The notes: generated by a model not told the origin, from the sequence alone. A stretch of 64,000 nucleotides of DNA from Roseiarcus sp963779095 (GCA_963779095.1 CAVZWU010000018.1:248001-312000); one strand, 5' to 3'. Positions 17,842-27,464 are shown, numbered from the stretch's first letter. A program made the numbers and translations.

Positions 17842-19010
17842 TTGACGGAGACGAACGGGATGCGGGGCGGGGACGAACGGTCGGGGTCGCTATTCAGTTG
17901 CGTCGATCTCGAAGCGCGAGTTGGCGAGGACCATCCGCTTCGGATCATCGGCGGAGTTGTGAACGAGGGGCTGGCGCGCTTTCGGGCGAGTTCTCGGAGT
18001 TGTAATCGCGGAGCGGCCGTCCTTCGATCCCACCTGAGAAGCTGCTGCGGGCGATGCTGTTGCAGGCGTTCTATTCGATCCGCTCAGAGCGGCAGTTGAT
18101 GGAGCGGCTGGAGTTCGACCTGCTGTTTCGCTGGTTTGTCGGCCTCGGCGTTGATGATGCGGCCTGGGATCACTCGACGTTTTCGAAGAACCGCGAGCGG
18201 CTTCTGGAGGGCGACATCGCCGCCAAGCTGTTGACCGCGGTGCTAGCGCAGCCGCGAGTGAAACGGCTGCTCAGCACGGACCATTTTTCGGTTGACGGCA
18301 CGCTGATCGAGGCTTGGGCGTCAATGAGGTTTGGGCGTCAATGAGGCTTGGGCGTCAATGAAGAGTTTCCGACCGAAGAGCCTGTCCTCGGGCGAAGACC
18401 CGAGGAACGGTTCGGACGAACCGCCGACGGCGGACGGCGGGCGGAATCGCGAAGTGGATTTCCATGGCCAGAAGCGCTCCAACGAGACGCATGCTTCGAC
18501 GACCGATCCGGAAGCGCGGCTGGATCGCAAGGGACCGGGCAAGGAGCCAAGCTTTGCTTCATGGGACATGCGCTGATGGAGAACCGCAACGGCCTCGTTG
18601 TCGACGCCTGCTTGACCGAGGCCAACGGCCATGCCGAGCGGATCGCCGCGCTGCACATGATCGAGCCGCGCGCCGATCGGCGGCGACCCATCACGCTCGG
18701 CGCCGACAAAGCCTATGACGCCGAGGACTTCGTCAATGAACTGCGCTCGATGAACGCGACGCCTCACGTCGCGCAGAATGCCAATGGGCGTTCCTCGGCG
18801 ATTGACGGCCGCACGACGCGACACGCGGGCTACGCCGTGAGCCAACGCATCCGCAAACGGATCGAGGAGGCCTTCGGCTGGATCAAGACCATCGCCGGCC
18901 AGGAGCGAACCAAGTTCCGTGGTCGCGAGCGTGTCGGATGGGCCTTCACCTTCGCAGCCGCCCCCTACAATCTGGCGCGGTTGCCGAAGCTGCTGGAGGC
19001 CTCCTCGTGA
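17842..19010 (+). pseudogene. IS5-family transposase, frame-broken (copy 1)
   Basis: DDE transposase spread over at least three frames. The N-terminal part is in the frame from 17842 (MRGGDERSGSLF), then the frame from 18054 gives MLLQAFYSIRSERQL up to STDHFSVDGTLIEAWAS with an active-site Asp, and after a 17-bp tandem triplication the frame from about 18360 resumes with CFMGHALMENRNGLVVDACL, LGADKAYDAEDFV and the C-terminal RIRKRIEEAFGWIKT with the active-site Glu. It cannot make a full protein as read. Copy 2 shares the lesions. Confidence 0.8.
18309..18359 (+). repeat. 17-bp tandem triplication inside the transposase
   Basis: Three units of GAGGCTTGGGCGTCAAT at 18309, 18326 (one C to T change) and 18343. 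The family protein should have one unit (EAWASM), so two extra units add 34 bases and shift the frame. The same triplication is at 45148-45198 in copy 2. Confidence 0.85.
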
Positions 19011-19344
19011 AGGTTCCGGCGAACTGCCGACTGATCGGCCGCTGGAGGATCGTGGAGGCCGACCCCTGGGACCGGGCTCACCTCGATCTCTGCGGCCCGA
19101 CGAGGCTGACGATCACCGCGCAAGGTGGCGAAATCGCCTTCGGCGCCTTGCAGGCCGGCCTCCAAGGCGAATCCGCGCGAGACTCCATTGGCTTTCACTG
19201 GGCCGGCTGCGAGGAAGGCGACGAGGTCGATGGCGAAGGAACCGCCGAACTTCTCGACGACCGCGCCCTCGAGATCGAGTTCGAGTACCGAAACGGCGAC
19301 GAAGCCGTCCTCAAAGCGAAACGGGACCCTTCTTCAACAGCCTG
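19007..19344 (+). CDS. Passenger frame of the IS5-family element, unknown function (copy 1)
   Basis: GTG at 19007 overlaps the transposase stop as GTGA. The frame encodes about 112 residues inside the element (VKVPANCRLIGRWRIV, LDLCGPTRLTITAQG, IGFHWAGCEEGDEVDGEG, IEFEYRNGDEA) and stays open past the right end to 19553. It is acidic, has no recognised domain, and is carried with few differences in copy 2, with a proline-free, beta-rich look. It may be an accessory protein of the element. Confidence 0.5.
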
Positions 19345-20151
19345 CCAGGCGCGTATGCTCTGTTCTATGGATTGGCGCGCAGCCGTCTACCGTTACAGGC
19401 GGATGAACGTGTGTCCGGCTACCGGGAAGCTTGGGCGAATGTGGCCTGTCAATTGGATTCTACAAGTTTTGTGTGAGTTTTATGGAGAGGAAATAATACC
19501 AAAGGTCATAGCGGCTGACCGACGTGAGCCCATTCGCGCATTCCGATGGAGGTGATGGTTTGAGGCTGGGCGATCAGGTTTCGCCAGGCGGCGCAGGCGG
19601 CGTCGACGATGGCGTCGTAGTTTTCGAAGACGGTGTTTGAGAGCCAGTTCTGGCGGAGATATTGCCAGACGTTCTCGACCGGGTTGAGTTCCGGGGCGCG
19701 GGACGGCAGGAAGATCGGCGTGATGTTGTCGGGCACGTCGAGCTTGCCCGGAGTGTGCCATCCGGCTCTGTCGAGCAGCAGGACGGCATGAGCCCCTGCA
19801 GCGACGTTGCGCGAGATTTCGTCGAGATGGAGTTGCATCATGTCGGTGTCGGCATAGGGCAAGGCGAGCGCGGCGCCGACGCCGCGGGCGGGGCAGATCG
19901 CGCCGAACAGATAGACGTTGTCATAGCGCTGGTCGGCGGGCTGGCGGGGTCTCGTTCCGCGCCGGGCCCACAGCCGAACCTGGCCGTTCTTCTGGCCGAT
20001 CCGGGCTTCGCCCTCAAACCAGATTTCCACCGGCGTCGTCTCCGGCAGTCCTTCGAGATGAGCACGTCACACGCGCGCGGGAAGTTTTATGGAATGGCCC
20101 GCCCCTCCTTCCGGCGTCGTAGGCTCGCCGGCGAATCAGGAGGAGGAAGGG

Positions 20152-21186
20152 ATGGATATCTCTGTGCTTGGCGTCGACCTCGGCAAGAACGTCTGCAGCG
20201 TGGTTGGGTTGGATGCGTTCGGCGCGGTTGTGATGCGTCGCAAGGTACGGCGCGAGACACTGATTGCTCTGGCGGAGAAGCTTCCTCCGTGCGTTGTCGG
20301 GATGGAGGCCTGCTGCGGGGCTCATCATCTCGGCCGCGTGTTCACCGCCCACGGCCACGATGTCCGGCTGATGTCGCCCGAATATGTCCGGCCCTACATC
20401 AAGGCGCAGAAGAACGACGATCGCGACGCCGAGGGGATCGCGGAAGCGGCGACGCGGCCGACGATGCGTTTTGTCGAACTGAAGAGCCAGGACCAACTCG
20501 ACATGCAGACGCTTCATCGATCGCGAGACCGGTTGGTCGGGGAGCGGACAGCTCTGATCAATCAGTTGCGCGCCATTCTGCTGGAGCGAGGAATGGTCGC
20601 GCCGCAGGGCAAACGGAAGCTCGAGCAGTTCCTGGGCGTGCTGATGGATGAGCAGGGCGGAGCGGGATTGAGTTTGCGGATGATCGTGCTCGTCGGCGAC
20701 GCTCGCGCGCAATGGGCGGAACTCGATCGACGGATCTCTGCGTTCGACGCCGAGTTCGTCCGCTGGGTGAAGGAGAACGAAGAGGCTCGGCGGCTGACGA
20801 CAATCCCTGGCGTCGGCCCGATCGTCGCATCCGCCCTTGTCGCCGCCGTCGGTCGGGCGGAAAGCTTCGACCGCGGGCGCGATCTCGCCGCGTGGCTCGG
20901 CCTGGTTCCCCGTCAGTTCACAACTGGCGGCAAGCCGAAGCTGCTCGGGATCAGCAAGCGCGGCAACAAATACCTGCGTAGGCAGCTGATCCATGGAGCG
21001 CGTGCGGCTCTGCCCTATGTGGCTGAGCGCGACACGCCGCTCGGCCGTTGGGCAAAAGAGCTGATGAGCAGGGCTCATCGCAATGTTGCGGTCGTCGCCT
21101 TCGCCAACAAGCTGGCGAGAATCGCTTGGGCGGTGCTGCGGCGCGGAGAACGGTTCGCCGTCACAGAAATGCCGGTAGTGGCATAG
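20152..21186 (+). CDS. IS110-family (IS1111 group) DEDD recombinase
   Basis: 344 residues from ATG 20152 with an AGGAGGAAGG ribosome-binding site. The RuvC-like DEDD domain has GVDLGKN (first Asp), VGMEACCGAHH (Glu) and KNDDRDAEGIAEAA (Asp). The C-terminal transposase domain has TIPGVGPIVASAL, then FTTGGKPKLLGISKRGNKYLRR with the conserved Ser of the family. The frame is uninterrupted, so this is the only clearly intact recombinase in this cluster. It would excise and insert the element through an RNA-guided synaptic complex if the family mechanism holds. Confidence 0.92.
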   Translation: MDISVLGVDLGKNVCSVVGLDAFGAVVMRRKVRRETLIALAEKLPPCVVGMEACCGAHHLGRVFTAHGHDVRLMSPEYVRPYIKAQKNDDRDAEGIAEAATRPTMRFVELKSQDQLDMQTLHRSRDRLVGERTALINQLRAILLERGMVAPQGKRKLEQFLGVLMDEQGGAGLSLRMIVLVGDARAQWAELDRRISAFDAEFVRWVKENEEARRLTTIPGVGPIVASALVAAVGRAESFDRGRDLAAWLGLVPRQFTTGGKPKLLGISKRGNKYLRRQLIHGARAALPYVAERDTPLGRWAKELMSRAHRNVAVVAFANKLARIAWAVLRRGERFAVTEMPVVA

Positions 21187-21433
21187 AGCTCGGCCGGTCG
21201 CGCTCAAAGCGTCCATCGGTCAATACGGGGTTTGCGAGAGGGTAACGACGGGATGGCCTGACAGTCGAACGGCGCTCCGGAAGCCTGGTTTAAAAAACGG
21301 CGCGGTCTGACGCCGGGAGTTTTATGAGGACCGGAGCGCGCGTATCTCCATCATGGTCGGAGGAAGCTCCTCGAGGCCGGATACGTTGAAGCAGACTGGA
21401 TCAGCAGCCAATCTCGACAACCCCCTTGCAGAC
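21187..21433 (+). ncRNA. Candidate bridge RNA region of the IS1111-type element
   Basis: Non-coding 3' end between the recombinase stop and the right subterminal repeat. GCGCTCCGG (21272-21280) pairs with CCGGAGCGC (21331-21339), enclosing an inner CGGCG/CGCCG stem (21298-21315). The enclosed strand carries GGGAGTTTTATGAGGA (21315-21330), nearly a copy of GGGAAGTTTTATGGA at the left end (20079-20093). A guide-like match to the element's own end is what a donor-binding loop should contain. Exact RNA ends cannot be read by eye. Confidence 0.5.
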
Positions 21434-22275
21434 GGGGCGGGCCATACGGTTTTTAAACGCGTCGACGATCCGCTCGTCCTGAGCCGAATGACGCGGCCTC
21501 GCGCTCATGTGGGAGAAGCCCAGCTTCTTCAAAAGCTTCCCGACATAGCGCGCATGGAAGTCGACGCCGAACCGCTCGGCGATGACGCGTTTGAGGTCAA
21601 TCCGGCGCCAGCGCACGACGCCGTCCTTCTCACGCTCCGGGCCGGCTTCGACGATCTTGGCGAACTCCGCCAGTTGCTCCGCTGACAGGCGAGGCTTGGG
21701 ACCTTCCGTCCAGCTGTCGATGAGCCCCTCCGGACCCGAGGCGTTGAAGCGATGGACCCAGTCACGCAAGGTTTGGCGGTCCATGCCCCCGATCTTCGCG
21801 GCGCCGCCGCGATCCATTCCGTCCCTCACCGCAGCCAGCGACAGAAGCCGCCGGCTCTGGTTGACGTCCTTCGACCGCCGGGCCAACGCCCGAAGCTCCT
21901 CAGCCGAATAGTCCTCTCGTAATCTCACCGCTGCTGGCATGGCGCCAAACCCTCCGCGCCAACTTGAATCAGCCCCGCCCCGATTCGGGAATCCCCCCTT
22001 ATGAGTTAGCCAGCAGAGCCTTTGGTATAAGGGTTGTCGGCGCGTGTCAGTCCGCCTGCACGGTGTTGCTGGCCCATATTCCCAACGACCGCATTTGCGC
22101 GACGCCGCAAGCCTCGTTCGGGTTCCACCTCGCTCATCTCCCCGACGCCACCGCGACGCTCTGGGCCGGCTATAGCGCAGGCATTCGCGAATGGATCAAC
22201 GCGCGAGGCGGATTGACGGCTGACTTCAAATGGATGCGGGCGCCGGACATCTATCGTTTTTTCCGCAAGTGCTAG

Positions 22276-24012
22276 CTAGGCGCCGGGCTTCGTTGCGGAC
22301 GCGCGAGTCCGCTCGTACCCGTCCACGGCTTCGCCTACCGTTGCGAAGAAGAACGGCTCGCCAATCTGATCGAACAGCCCGAATCGCTTGAGCTTGTCCT
22401 TCACCGGGTCTTTCAGCTCGGCAAAGCACAGTCTTGTTCCAGCGCGCCGGAGCGTTTCATTCAACTCTGAAAGCGCGTCGGCCGCGGTGACGTCGACGCT
22501 TGTCACCGGCTCGGCCGCGACGACCAGCCATTCGACCGGGGGCAGCGCCGCTGCTATTGCGTCGAGCGCGCAGTCCTTGAAGAACTCCGCGTTGGCGAAA
22601 AACAATGGCGCATCCCACCGGAACAACACCAGCCCAGGCAGTTGGCGTGCATTGGGATAGCGCGCGACGTCATGATAGCCCCTGACGCCCTCGACTCGTC
22701 CCAACACCGCAAAGTGCGGACGCCAACCATCCCAGAGAAACTCGAGCACTGCGATCACCACCGCGATGCCGACTCCCTCGATGGCGCCAAAGACGCCAAC
22801 GCCGGCGAAGCACACCATCGACAGCCAAAACTCCCAGCGCTGAATTTTGAACAGCCGCTTGAGGTCAGCGACCTCGAACAGGCCGATCGCCGACGAGATG
22901 ACGACAGCCGCCAATGCGGCGGTGGGGACATGCTTAAGAAGGTCCGGCGCCGACAACAGGATGAGAGCGACCACCAGCGCGCCGACCACGCCGGTCAATT
23001 GCGTTCTGGACCCTGCCGCCTCGGCGACCGGAGTGCGCGAGGAGCTGCTGCTGACCGGAAACCCCTGGAACAACCCCGCAGCGAGATTGGCGGCGCCGAG
23101 CCCCGCCATCTCCTGATTGGGATCGACGCGCGAGCCTGTTCGAGCCGCGTAAGTGCGGGAGAGCACGCTGGTGTCGGCGAACGACACCAACGAGACGGCA
23201 AAGCCGCCAATGATGACCGGAGCCAGGTCGGCGAACGGAACCCACGGAATTGAAAGCGTGGGCAGGCCGCGGGGCAGCGAACCGAGCACGGAGACGTTCG
23301 CACACTCCGCGAGGTTGAAGAAATAGGCGATGGCGGTCGCGGCAATCATCGCGACGAGGATTCCGGGAAAGCGCTTGCGACTCTTGACAAGCAAGATCGC
23401 TGCAAGGGTGGCGGCGCCGAGCGCGAACTCGACCCAATTGACCTTTCCGCCTGCGATCGAGTCGGCAATCGCCCAGAGGTCGCGCAAAGGTCCCGCGCTC
23501 GTGATCTTGAACCCGAGCAGTTTGGGCGCCTGGCTGATCAGCACCGTGAGCGCGATCCCGTTCATATAGCCGTAGCGGATCGGCTTCGACAGAAGCTCGG
23601 TTACGAAGCCGAGCCGAGCGATACCGCCGACGATAAGGATGGCGCCAGAGACAAGCGCCATCGCTCCGGCCGCCGCGAGCGCGCGATGCGGGTCGCCGCC
23701 CGACAGCGGAGACACCACGCCGAATATGACGGGCGCCAGCGAAGAGTTGGGTCCGAGCACCAAGATGCGGCTGGGGCCGAACAAGGCGTAGGCCAGCAAG
23801 CAGGAGATCGTGGCGTAGAGGCCGTAGATGGCGCCGACGCCCGACGCGACTGCGTAGGCGACGCCGACCGGCGCCAGCATCGTCGCCAATACAATTCCGG
23901 CCACGAGGTCGTGCGTGAGCCAGGCCAGTTCATAGCTTCGCAAGGTAACCAGGCCCGGCAGCCACCCGGCCCAGCTTCTTCCCCCTGCAACGGTCGAACT
24001 GAGATTGCTCAA
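22276..24012 (-). CDS. SulP-family sulfate/anion transporter with STAS domain
   Basis: 578-residue inner-membrane transporter. The membrane part covers about residues 20-410 with family marks VGVAYAVASGVGAIYGLYA, GPNSSLAP and SSSSSRTPVAEAAGSRTQLTG. A cytoplasmic STAS domain follows (about 440-560, with VTSVDVTAADALSEL). The substrate may be sulfate, bicarbonate or another anion. The stop abuts the stop of the disrupted plus-strand gene. It is possibly linked to the sulfatase elsewhere in the window, but there is no direct evidence. Confidence 0.92.
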   Translation of the reverse strand: MSNLSSTVAGGRSWAGWLPGLVTLRSYELAWLTHDLVAGIVLATMLAPVGVAYAVASGVGAIYGLYATISCLLAYALFGPSRILVLGPNSSLAPVIFGVVSPLSGGDPHRALAAAGAMALVSGAILIVGGIARLGFVTELLSKPIRYGYMNGIALTVLISQAPKLLGFKITSAGPLRDLWAIADSIAGGKVNWVEFALGAATLAAILLVKSRKRFPGILVAMIAATAIAYFFNLAECANVSVLGSLPRGLPTLSIPWVPFADLAPVIIGGFAVSLVSFADTSVLSRTYAARTGSRVDPNQEMAGLGAANLAAGLFQGFPVSSSSSRTPVAEAAGSRTQLTGVVGALVVALILLSAPDLLKHVPTAALAAVVISSAIGLFEVADLKRLFKIQRWEFWLSMVCFAGVGVFGAIEGVGIAVVIAVLEFLWDGWRPHFAVLGRVEGVRGYHDVARYPNARQLPGLVLFRWDAPLFFANAEFFKDCALDAIAAALPPVEWLVVAAEPVTSVDVTAADALSELNETLRRAGTRLCFAELKDPVKDKLKRFGLFDQIGEPFFFATVGEAVDGYERTRASATKPGA

Positions 24013-24345
24013 CGGCCCTGCCCCAATCGTCGCGGCCCGGCTGGTGGAAAGGCCGCCGCGGCTAGCTCAGAGTATCACGGGCGAGTCCGAGCCGGCTTGT
24101 CGTTGTAGCGGTTCGGACCGCCGACCGGGACTTTCAGACGCATAACACACCACAACTATGTTGAAGTGGTATTCGGCCGTTGCAGAAAAATGAGCCTAAA
24201 GCATTGATAAACCTCGATCGCGCGCAAAACCGCACACTCCTTGAGAGGCCGTATTTTTCGCCCCGGCCCGGGCCTTGCCAAAAGCCGCCGATTGCCGCCA
24301 AGCTTCCGCCCGACCGCCTCCGAAGGGTGCCCCTTAAGCGAGCCC
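24013..24345. other. Divergent promoter region between sulP and ivd
   Basis: About 330 bases between two divergent genes. It contains an AT-richer tract at 24130-24210 that could hold the promoters. The acyl-CoA dehydrogenase frame is open back to 24241 but its family start is the ATG at 24346. No other gene is seen. Confidence 0.5.
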
Positions 24346-25518
24346 ATGATCCCCAACGCGCCCCGTCCGTTCGACTTCGACCTCGGCGAGAGCGCCGCGA
24401 TGATTCGCGAAAGCGCCCGCGCCTTCGCCGAGAAGGAGATCGCCCCGCGCGCCGCGGCGATCGATCGCGATAACCTATTTCCCGGCGACCTATGGCCGAA
24501 AATGGGAGCGCTCGGCCTGCACGGGATCACCGCGCCGGAAGAGCACGGCGGGCTTGGTCTCGGCTATCTCGAGCATTGCGTGGCGATGGAGGAAATCTCG
24601 CGCGCAAGCGGCTCGGTCGGGCTGTCGTACGGGGCGCATTCGAACCTCTGCGTCAACCAGATCGTGCGCAACGGCAATGACGAGCAGAAGGCGCGCTATC
24701 TGCCGAAGCTCATCTCCGGCAAGCACGTCGGCGCGCTCGCGATGTCGGAGCCGAACGCAGGCTCCGACGTCGTCTCGATGACGACCCGCGCCGACAGGAA
24801 GGGCGACCGCTACGTCCTCAATGGCGCGAAGATGTGGATCACCAACGGTCCCGTCGCCGAGACCCTCGTCGTCTACGCCAAGACCGATCCCGCGGCGGGC
24901 GCGCGCGGCGTCACCGCTTTCCTCGTCGAGCGCAGCATGAAGGGCTTCTCGCAAGGCGCCAAACTCGACAAGCTCGGCATGCGCGGCTCGGACACAAGCG
25001 AGCTCATCTTCGCCGACTGCGAAGTGCCGGAAGAGAACGTGCTGGGCAAGGTCGGCAAGGGCGTCAACGTGCTGATGAGCGGGCTCGACTACGAGCGCGT
25101 GGTGCTGGCGGCGGGGCCGCTCGGCCTCATGCAGGCGGCGCTCGACGTCGTCCTGCCTTACGTCCACGAGCGCAAGCAGTTCGGCCAGGCGATCGGAACG
25201 TTCCAATTGGTGCAGGGCAAGCTCGCCGACATGTATGTGGCGATGAACGCTGCCAAGGCCTACGTCTACGCCGTCGCCAAGGCCTGCGACCGGGGCCAGA
25301 CGACGCGTGAGGACGCGGCCGGCGCGATCCTCTACGCCGCCGAGCGCGCGACCCAAGTCGCGCTCGACGCGATCCAGATCCTTGGCGGCAACGGCTACAC
25401 CAACGACTATCCGCTCGGGCGCCTGCTTCGCGACGCCAAGCTCTACGAGATCGGCGCCGGCACGAGCGAGATCAGGCGCATGCTGATCGGGCGCGAATTG
25501 TTCGAGAAAACCGCGTAA
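24346..25518 (+). CDS. ivd: Isovaleryl-CoA dehydrogenase
   Basis: Flavin acyl-CoA dehydrogenase of leucine breakdown, 390 residues. The catalytic Glu is placed as in isovaleryl-CoA dehydrogenases, in GLDYERVVLAAGPLG, while the site used by short- and medium-chain enzymes is replaced (YEIGAGTSEIRR). MSEPNAGSDVVSM is the flavin-site signature and LGGNGYTNDYP the dimer region. No other leucine-pathway gene is adjacent. Chosen start ATG 24346. Confidence 0.92.
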   Translation: MIPNAPRPFDFDLGESAAMIRESARAFAEKEIAPRAAAIDRDNLFPGDLWPKMGALGLHGITAPEEHGGLGLGYLEHCVAMEEISRASGSVGLSYGAHSNLCVNQIVRNGNDEQKARYLPKLISGKHVGALAMSEPNAGSDVVSMTTRADRKGDRYVLNGAKMWITNGPVAETLVVYAKTDPAAGARGVTAFLVERSMKGFSQGAKLDKLGMRGSDTSELIFADCEVPEENVLGKVGKGVNVLMSGLDYERVVLAAGPLGLMQAALDVVLPYVHERKQFGQAIGTFQLVQGKLADMYVAMNAAKAYVYAVAKACDRGQTTREDAAGAILYAAERATQVALDAIQILGGNGYTNDYPLGRLLRDAKLYEIGAGTSEIRRMLIGRELFEKTA

Positions 25519-26369
25519 GCTTCCGCGGTTCGATCATTATTATCTGCGCAGTTTAGTTATTTGTTTCTTTAGAGGATGCCCGGCAGATATGAGCCGGCTC
25601 GAATGGTCTTGAGTCCTTCACCGGGCGCGACGCCATCCACCGATCTTGCCGCCTCCTAACGCATCCTCGCCAACTCCGTGTCAGCTGAATGCCGTTGTCC
25701 AACTCAAGATATGCACAAGGATCGCGATTGGCGGCGAGCGCTACGATCGGGCCGCCCAATCCTAGGAGGACGTCGCGGTCGCCGAGGAGGCGCCCTCGGA
25801 AAAAGGGTTTCGCTTACGCAACGACAATTCGGCCCTTCGTCAAGATCGCTCTCGGGGTCGGCCTCGTCGTCGCCTTCGGCTGGGCGCCGCTTAGTCGCGG
25901 CGGTGTCATGCAGAGCCAATTCTGTTGAAGATACAGGGAGTCAGCGCCGCTGACTCGGGCTCGGCGTATTCGAAGTGACTCGAGGGTGGTCTTGAAAATC
26001 TTTGGCGGCGATCGCTTGAGCGCTTGAGCCTGCGGGCGGGGGCACGTAAGCAAAGGCCGTTTCTAAACAATATGCTTTGGTTACATATTCGTACTGTTGA
26101 TCTCATTTAGATAATCGAAAGATCTAGCGACTCAGAGTCTCCGGACTTACTTCGTTGTTCTCGCCCTATCGTTCCCAATTCCGACCATCCGCAAAGTTGA
26201 GGAGCGTTCGAAATTTCCCCGCCGTTAACGAGGTCGAAAATTCCGAAGCTGTCCAAGTTATTTGACTTTGGCCGTTTGCGTCGGTTTGACGAGACCTCAA
26301 CTCTGCTTTGCGATAATAGAAAGCCGTCTTTTCTGCGGCCTTATCGTGAAGGTCGCCCGAGGTTCGTTG
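25519..26369. other. Long intergenic region without a supported gene
   Basis: About 850 bases between ivd and ccmI. Several 60-110-codon frames overlap on both strands, with no recognisable family. AT-rich patches at 26060-26130 and 26240-26330 may include the ccm promoter. Confidence 0.5.
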
Positions 26370-27464
26370 ATGGTGTGGTTCGTCCTTGCGGGAATGGCCG
26401 CTTGCGTGGTCCTCGCGGCGGTTTGGCCGCTGCTGCGCCGGTCGTCGAGCGTGAAAATGGACCCCGGGTTGAACGAAGCGGCGTTCTACAAGGCGCAACT
26501 CGACGAAATTAAGCGAGACGTCGAGCGCGGTCTATTGCCGCAAGGTGAGGCGGAGAGCGCGCGCGCGGAAGCCGCGCGTCGACTCATTGCGGTGGCGTCA
26601 GGCCCTCCGCAAGCGCCGCCCCCTAGTGGCCGCCTCACTCGCCTTGCGGCGGTGGTTCTGATCGCGGTCGGGCTGCCCGCGATCGCCTTTCCCCTTTATG
26701 CGCGCCTCGGCCAACCCTCGATACCCGACGAGCCGCTGGCGAGCCGCAAGGTCACGCCGCAAACGGATGGTGGGATCGAGGCGGCGGTGGCGGCGGTCGA
26801 GGCGCGGCTGACCGCCAAGCCGGACGACGGCAAGGGCTGGGCGGTAATCGCGCCAGTCTACATGCGCCTCGAGCGCTATGCCGACGCGGCGCATGCTTAT
26901 GCCGAGGCGCTGCGCATTCTCGGTGAAGACCCGCTGCGCCGGGCCGCTTACGGCGAGGCTCTGGTGGCGGCGGCCGGAGGCGTGGTCACGGACGAGGCGC
27001 GGCAGGCGTTCGATCGGGCGCTTACTGAGAAGCCGGGCCAGCCGCAGGCGCGTTATTATCTCGCGCTCGCCGCCGAACAGGATGGCAACAAGGCCGACGC
27101 AATCCGCGACTACCAAGCGTTGCTCGCCGACTCGCCGGCTGAGGCCCCGTGGCGGAGCCTCGTGAACACGCGGCTCGCGGCGCTCAAGGGCGAGCCGGCC
27201 CCGGCGGAGAACGCCGCCGCCATTCCCGAGGCGCAGCGGCCGATGATCGAGGGCATGGTGTCGAAACTCGCCACGCGGCTCGCCAGCAGCGGCGGCGGCG
27301 TCGACGAATGGTCACGCCTTATTCGCGCCTATACCGTGCTGCATGAGGCTGACAAGGCCAAGGCGGCGCTGGCCGACGCGCACAAAGCGCTGGCGTCGGA
27401 CGCCAGCGCAGTCGCGAGCCTCGACGCGCTCGCGCGCAACCTTGGCCTCGGAGACGCCAATTGA
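26370..27464 (+). CDS. ccmI: Cytochrome c biogenesis protein CcmI
   Basis: Apocytochrome c chaperone of the System I maturation complex. 364 residues from ATG 26370. Two membrane segments (about 1-20 and 90-110) are separated by a cytoplasmic loop with YKAQLDEIKRDVERGLL, followed by a periplasmic TPR region (KGWAVIAPVYMRLERYADAAHAY). The upstream open frame to 26262 is not needed. The stop overlaps the ccmE start (ATTGA). Confidence 0.93.
   Translation: MVWFVLAGMAACVVLAAVWPLLRRSSSVKMDPGLNEAAFYKAQLDEIKRDVERGLLPQGEAESARAEAARRLIAVASGPPQAPPPSGRLTRLAAVVLIAVGLPAIAFPLYARLGQPSIPDEPLASRKVTPQTDGGIEAAVAAVEARLTAKPDDGKGWAVIAPVYMRLERYADAAHAYAEALRILGEDPLRRAAYGEALVAAAGGVVTDEARQAFDRALTEKPGQPQARYYLALAAEQDGNKADAIRDYQALLADSPAEAPWRSLVNTRLAALKGEPAPAENAAAIPEAQRPMIEGMVSKLATRLASSGGGVDEWSRLIRAYTVLHEADKAKAALADAHKALASDASAVASLDALARNLGLGDAN

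Larger units (their letters stand above)
17781..19344 (+). mobile_element. IS5-family insertion sequence, copy 1
   Basis: 1564 bp, nearly identical to the inverted copy at 44163-45726. Ends are imperfect inverted repeats (CAGGTCGTTAAAAAAG against CAGGCTGTTGAAGAAG). CTAG lies directly outside the left end; the right flank reads CCAG, so no perfect target duplication is present. It holds a broken transposase and a downstream passenger frame. Confidence 0.85.
20079..21446 (+). mobile_element. IS110-family element, IS1111 group, inserted in the IS630 transposase
   Basis: Subterminal inverted repeats ATGGCCCGCCCC (20094-20105) and GGGGCGGGCCAT (21434-21445) define it to within about 10 bases. There is a short 5' leader and a 250-bp non-coding 3' end, as in the IS1111 group, whose subterminal repeats and long right end are known. 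Exact outer ends are uncertain. Confidence 0.75.
19506..21940 (-). pseudogene. IS630-family transposase split by IS110-family insertion
   Basis: The N-terminal half (ATG 21940 to about 21447) has the winged-helix region with QTLRDWVHRFNASGPEGL and RWRRIDLKRVIAERFGV. The C-terminal half (about 20075 to 19506) has the DDE_3 domain: VEIWFEGEARIGQ, HAVLLLDRAGWHT and PELNPVENVWQYLR. The two halves join at about AFKN / RAHLEGLPE once the inner element is removed. Otherwise the gene looks complete. Confidence 0.85.
19499..22025 (-). mobile_element. IS630-family element 1, interrupted by an IS110-family element
   Basis: Ends start CCAAAGG (19499) and finish CCTTTGG (22025), flanked on both sides by TA (19497-19498 and 22026-22027), the classic IS630 target. 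Removing the inner element leaves about 1.15 kb, the normal size. Confidence 0.85.
19345..22275 (+). pseudogene. Host gene split by the IS630/IS110 nest; putative ClpP-like secreted protein
   Basis: Joining the sequence left of 19497 to that right of 22026, with the TA target counted once, gives a continuous frame: CEFYGEEII then RVVGACQSACTVLLAHIP and ASFGFHLAHLP to a stop at 22275. The GxCxSACT segment with a following FGFH block resembles a group of uncharacterised periplasmic ClpP-fold proteins. The 5' end is cut by the right end of IS5 copy 1. So one gene has been hit at least twice. Family assignment is from memory of the motif only. Confidence 0.5.
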
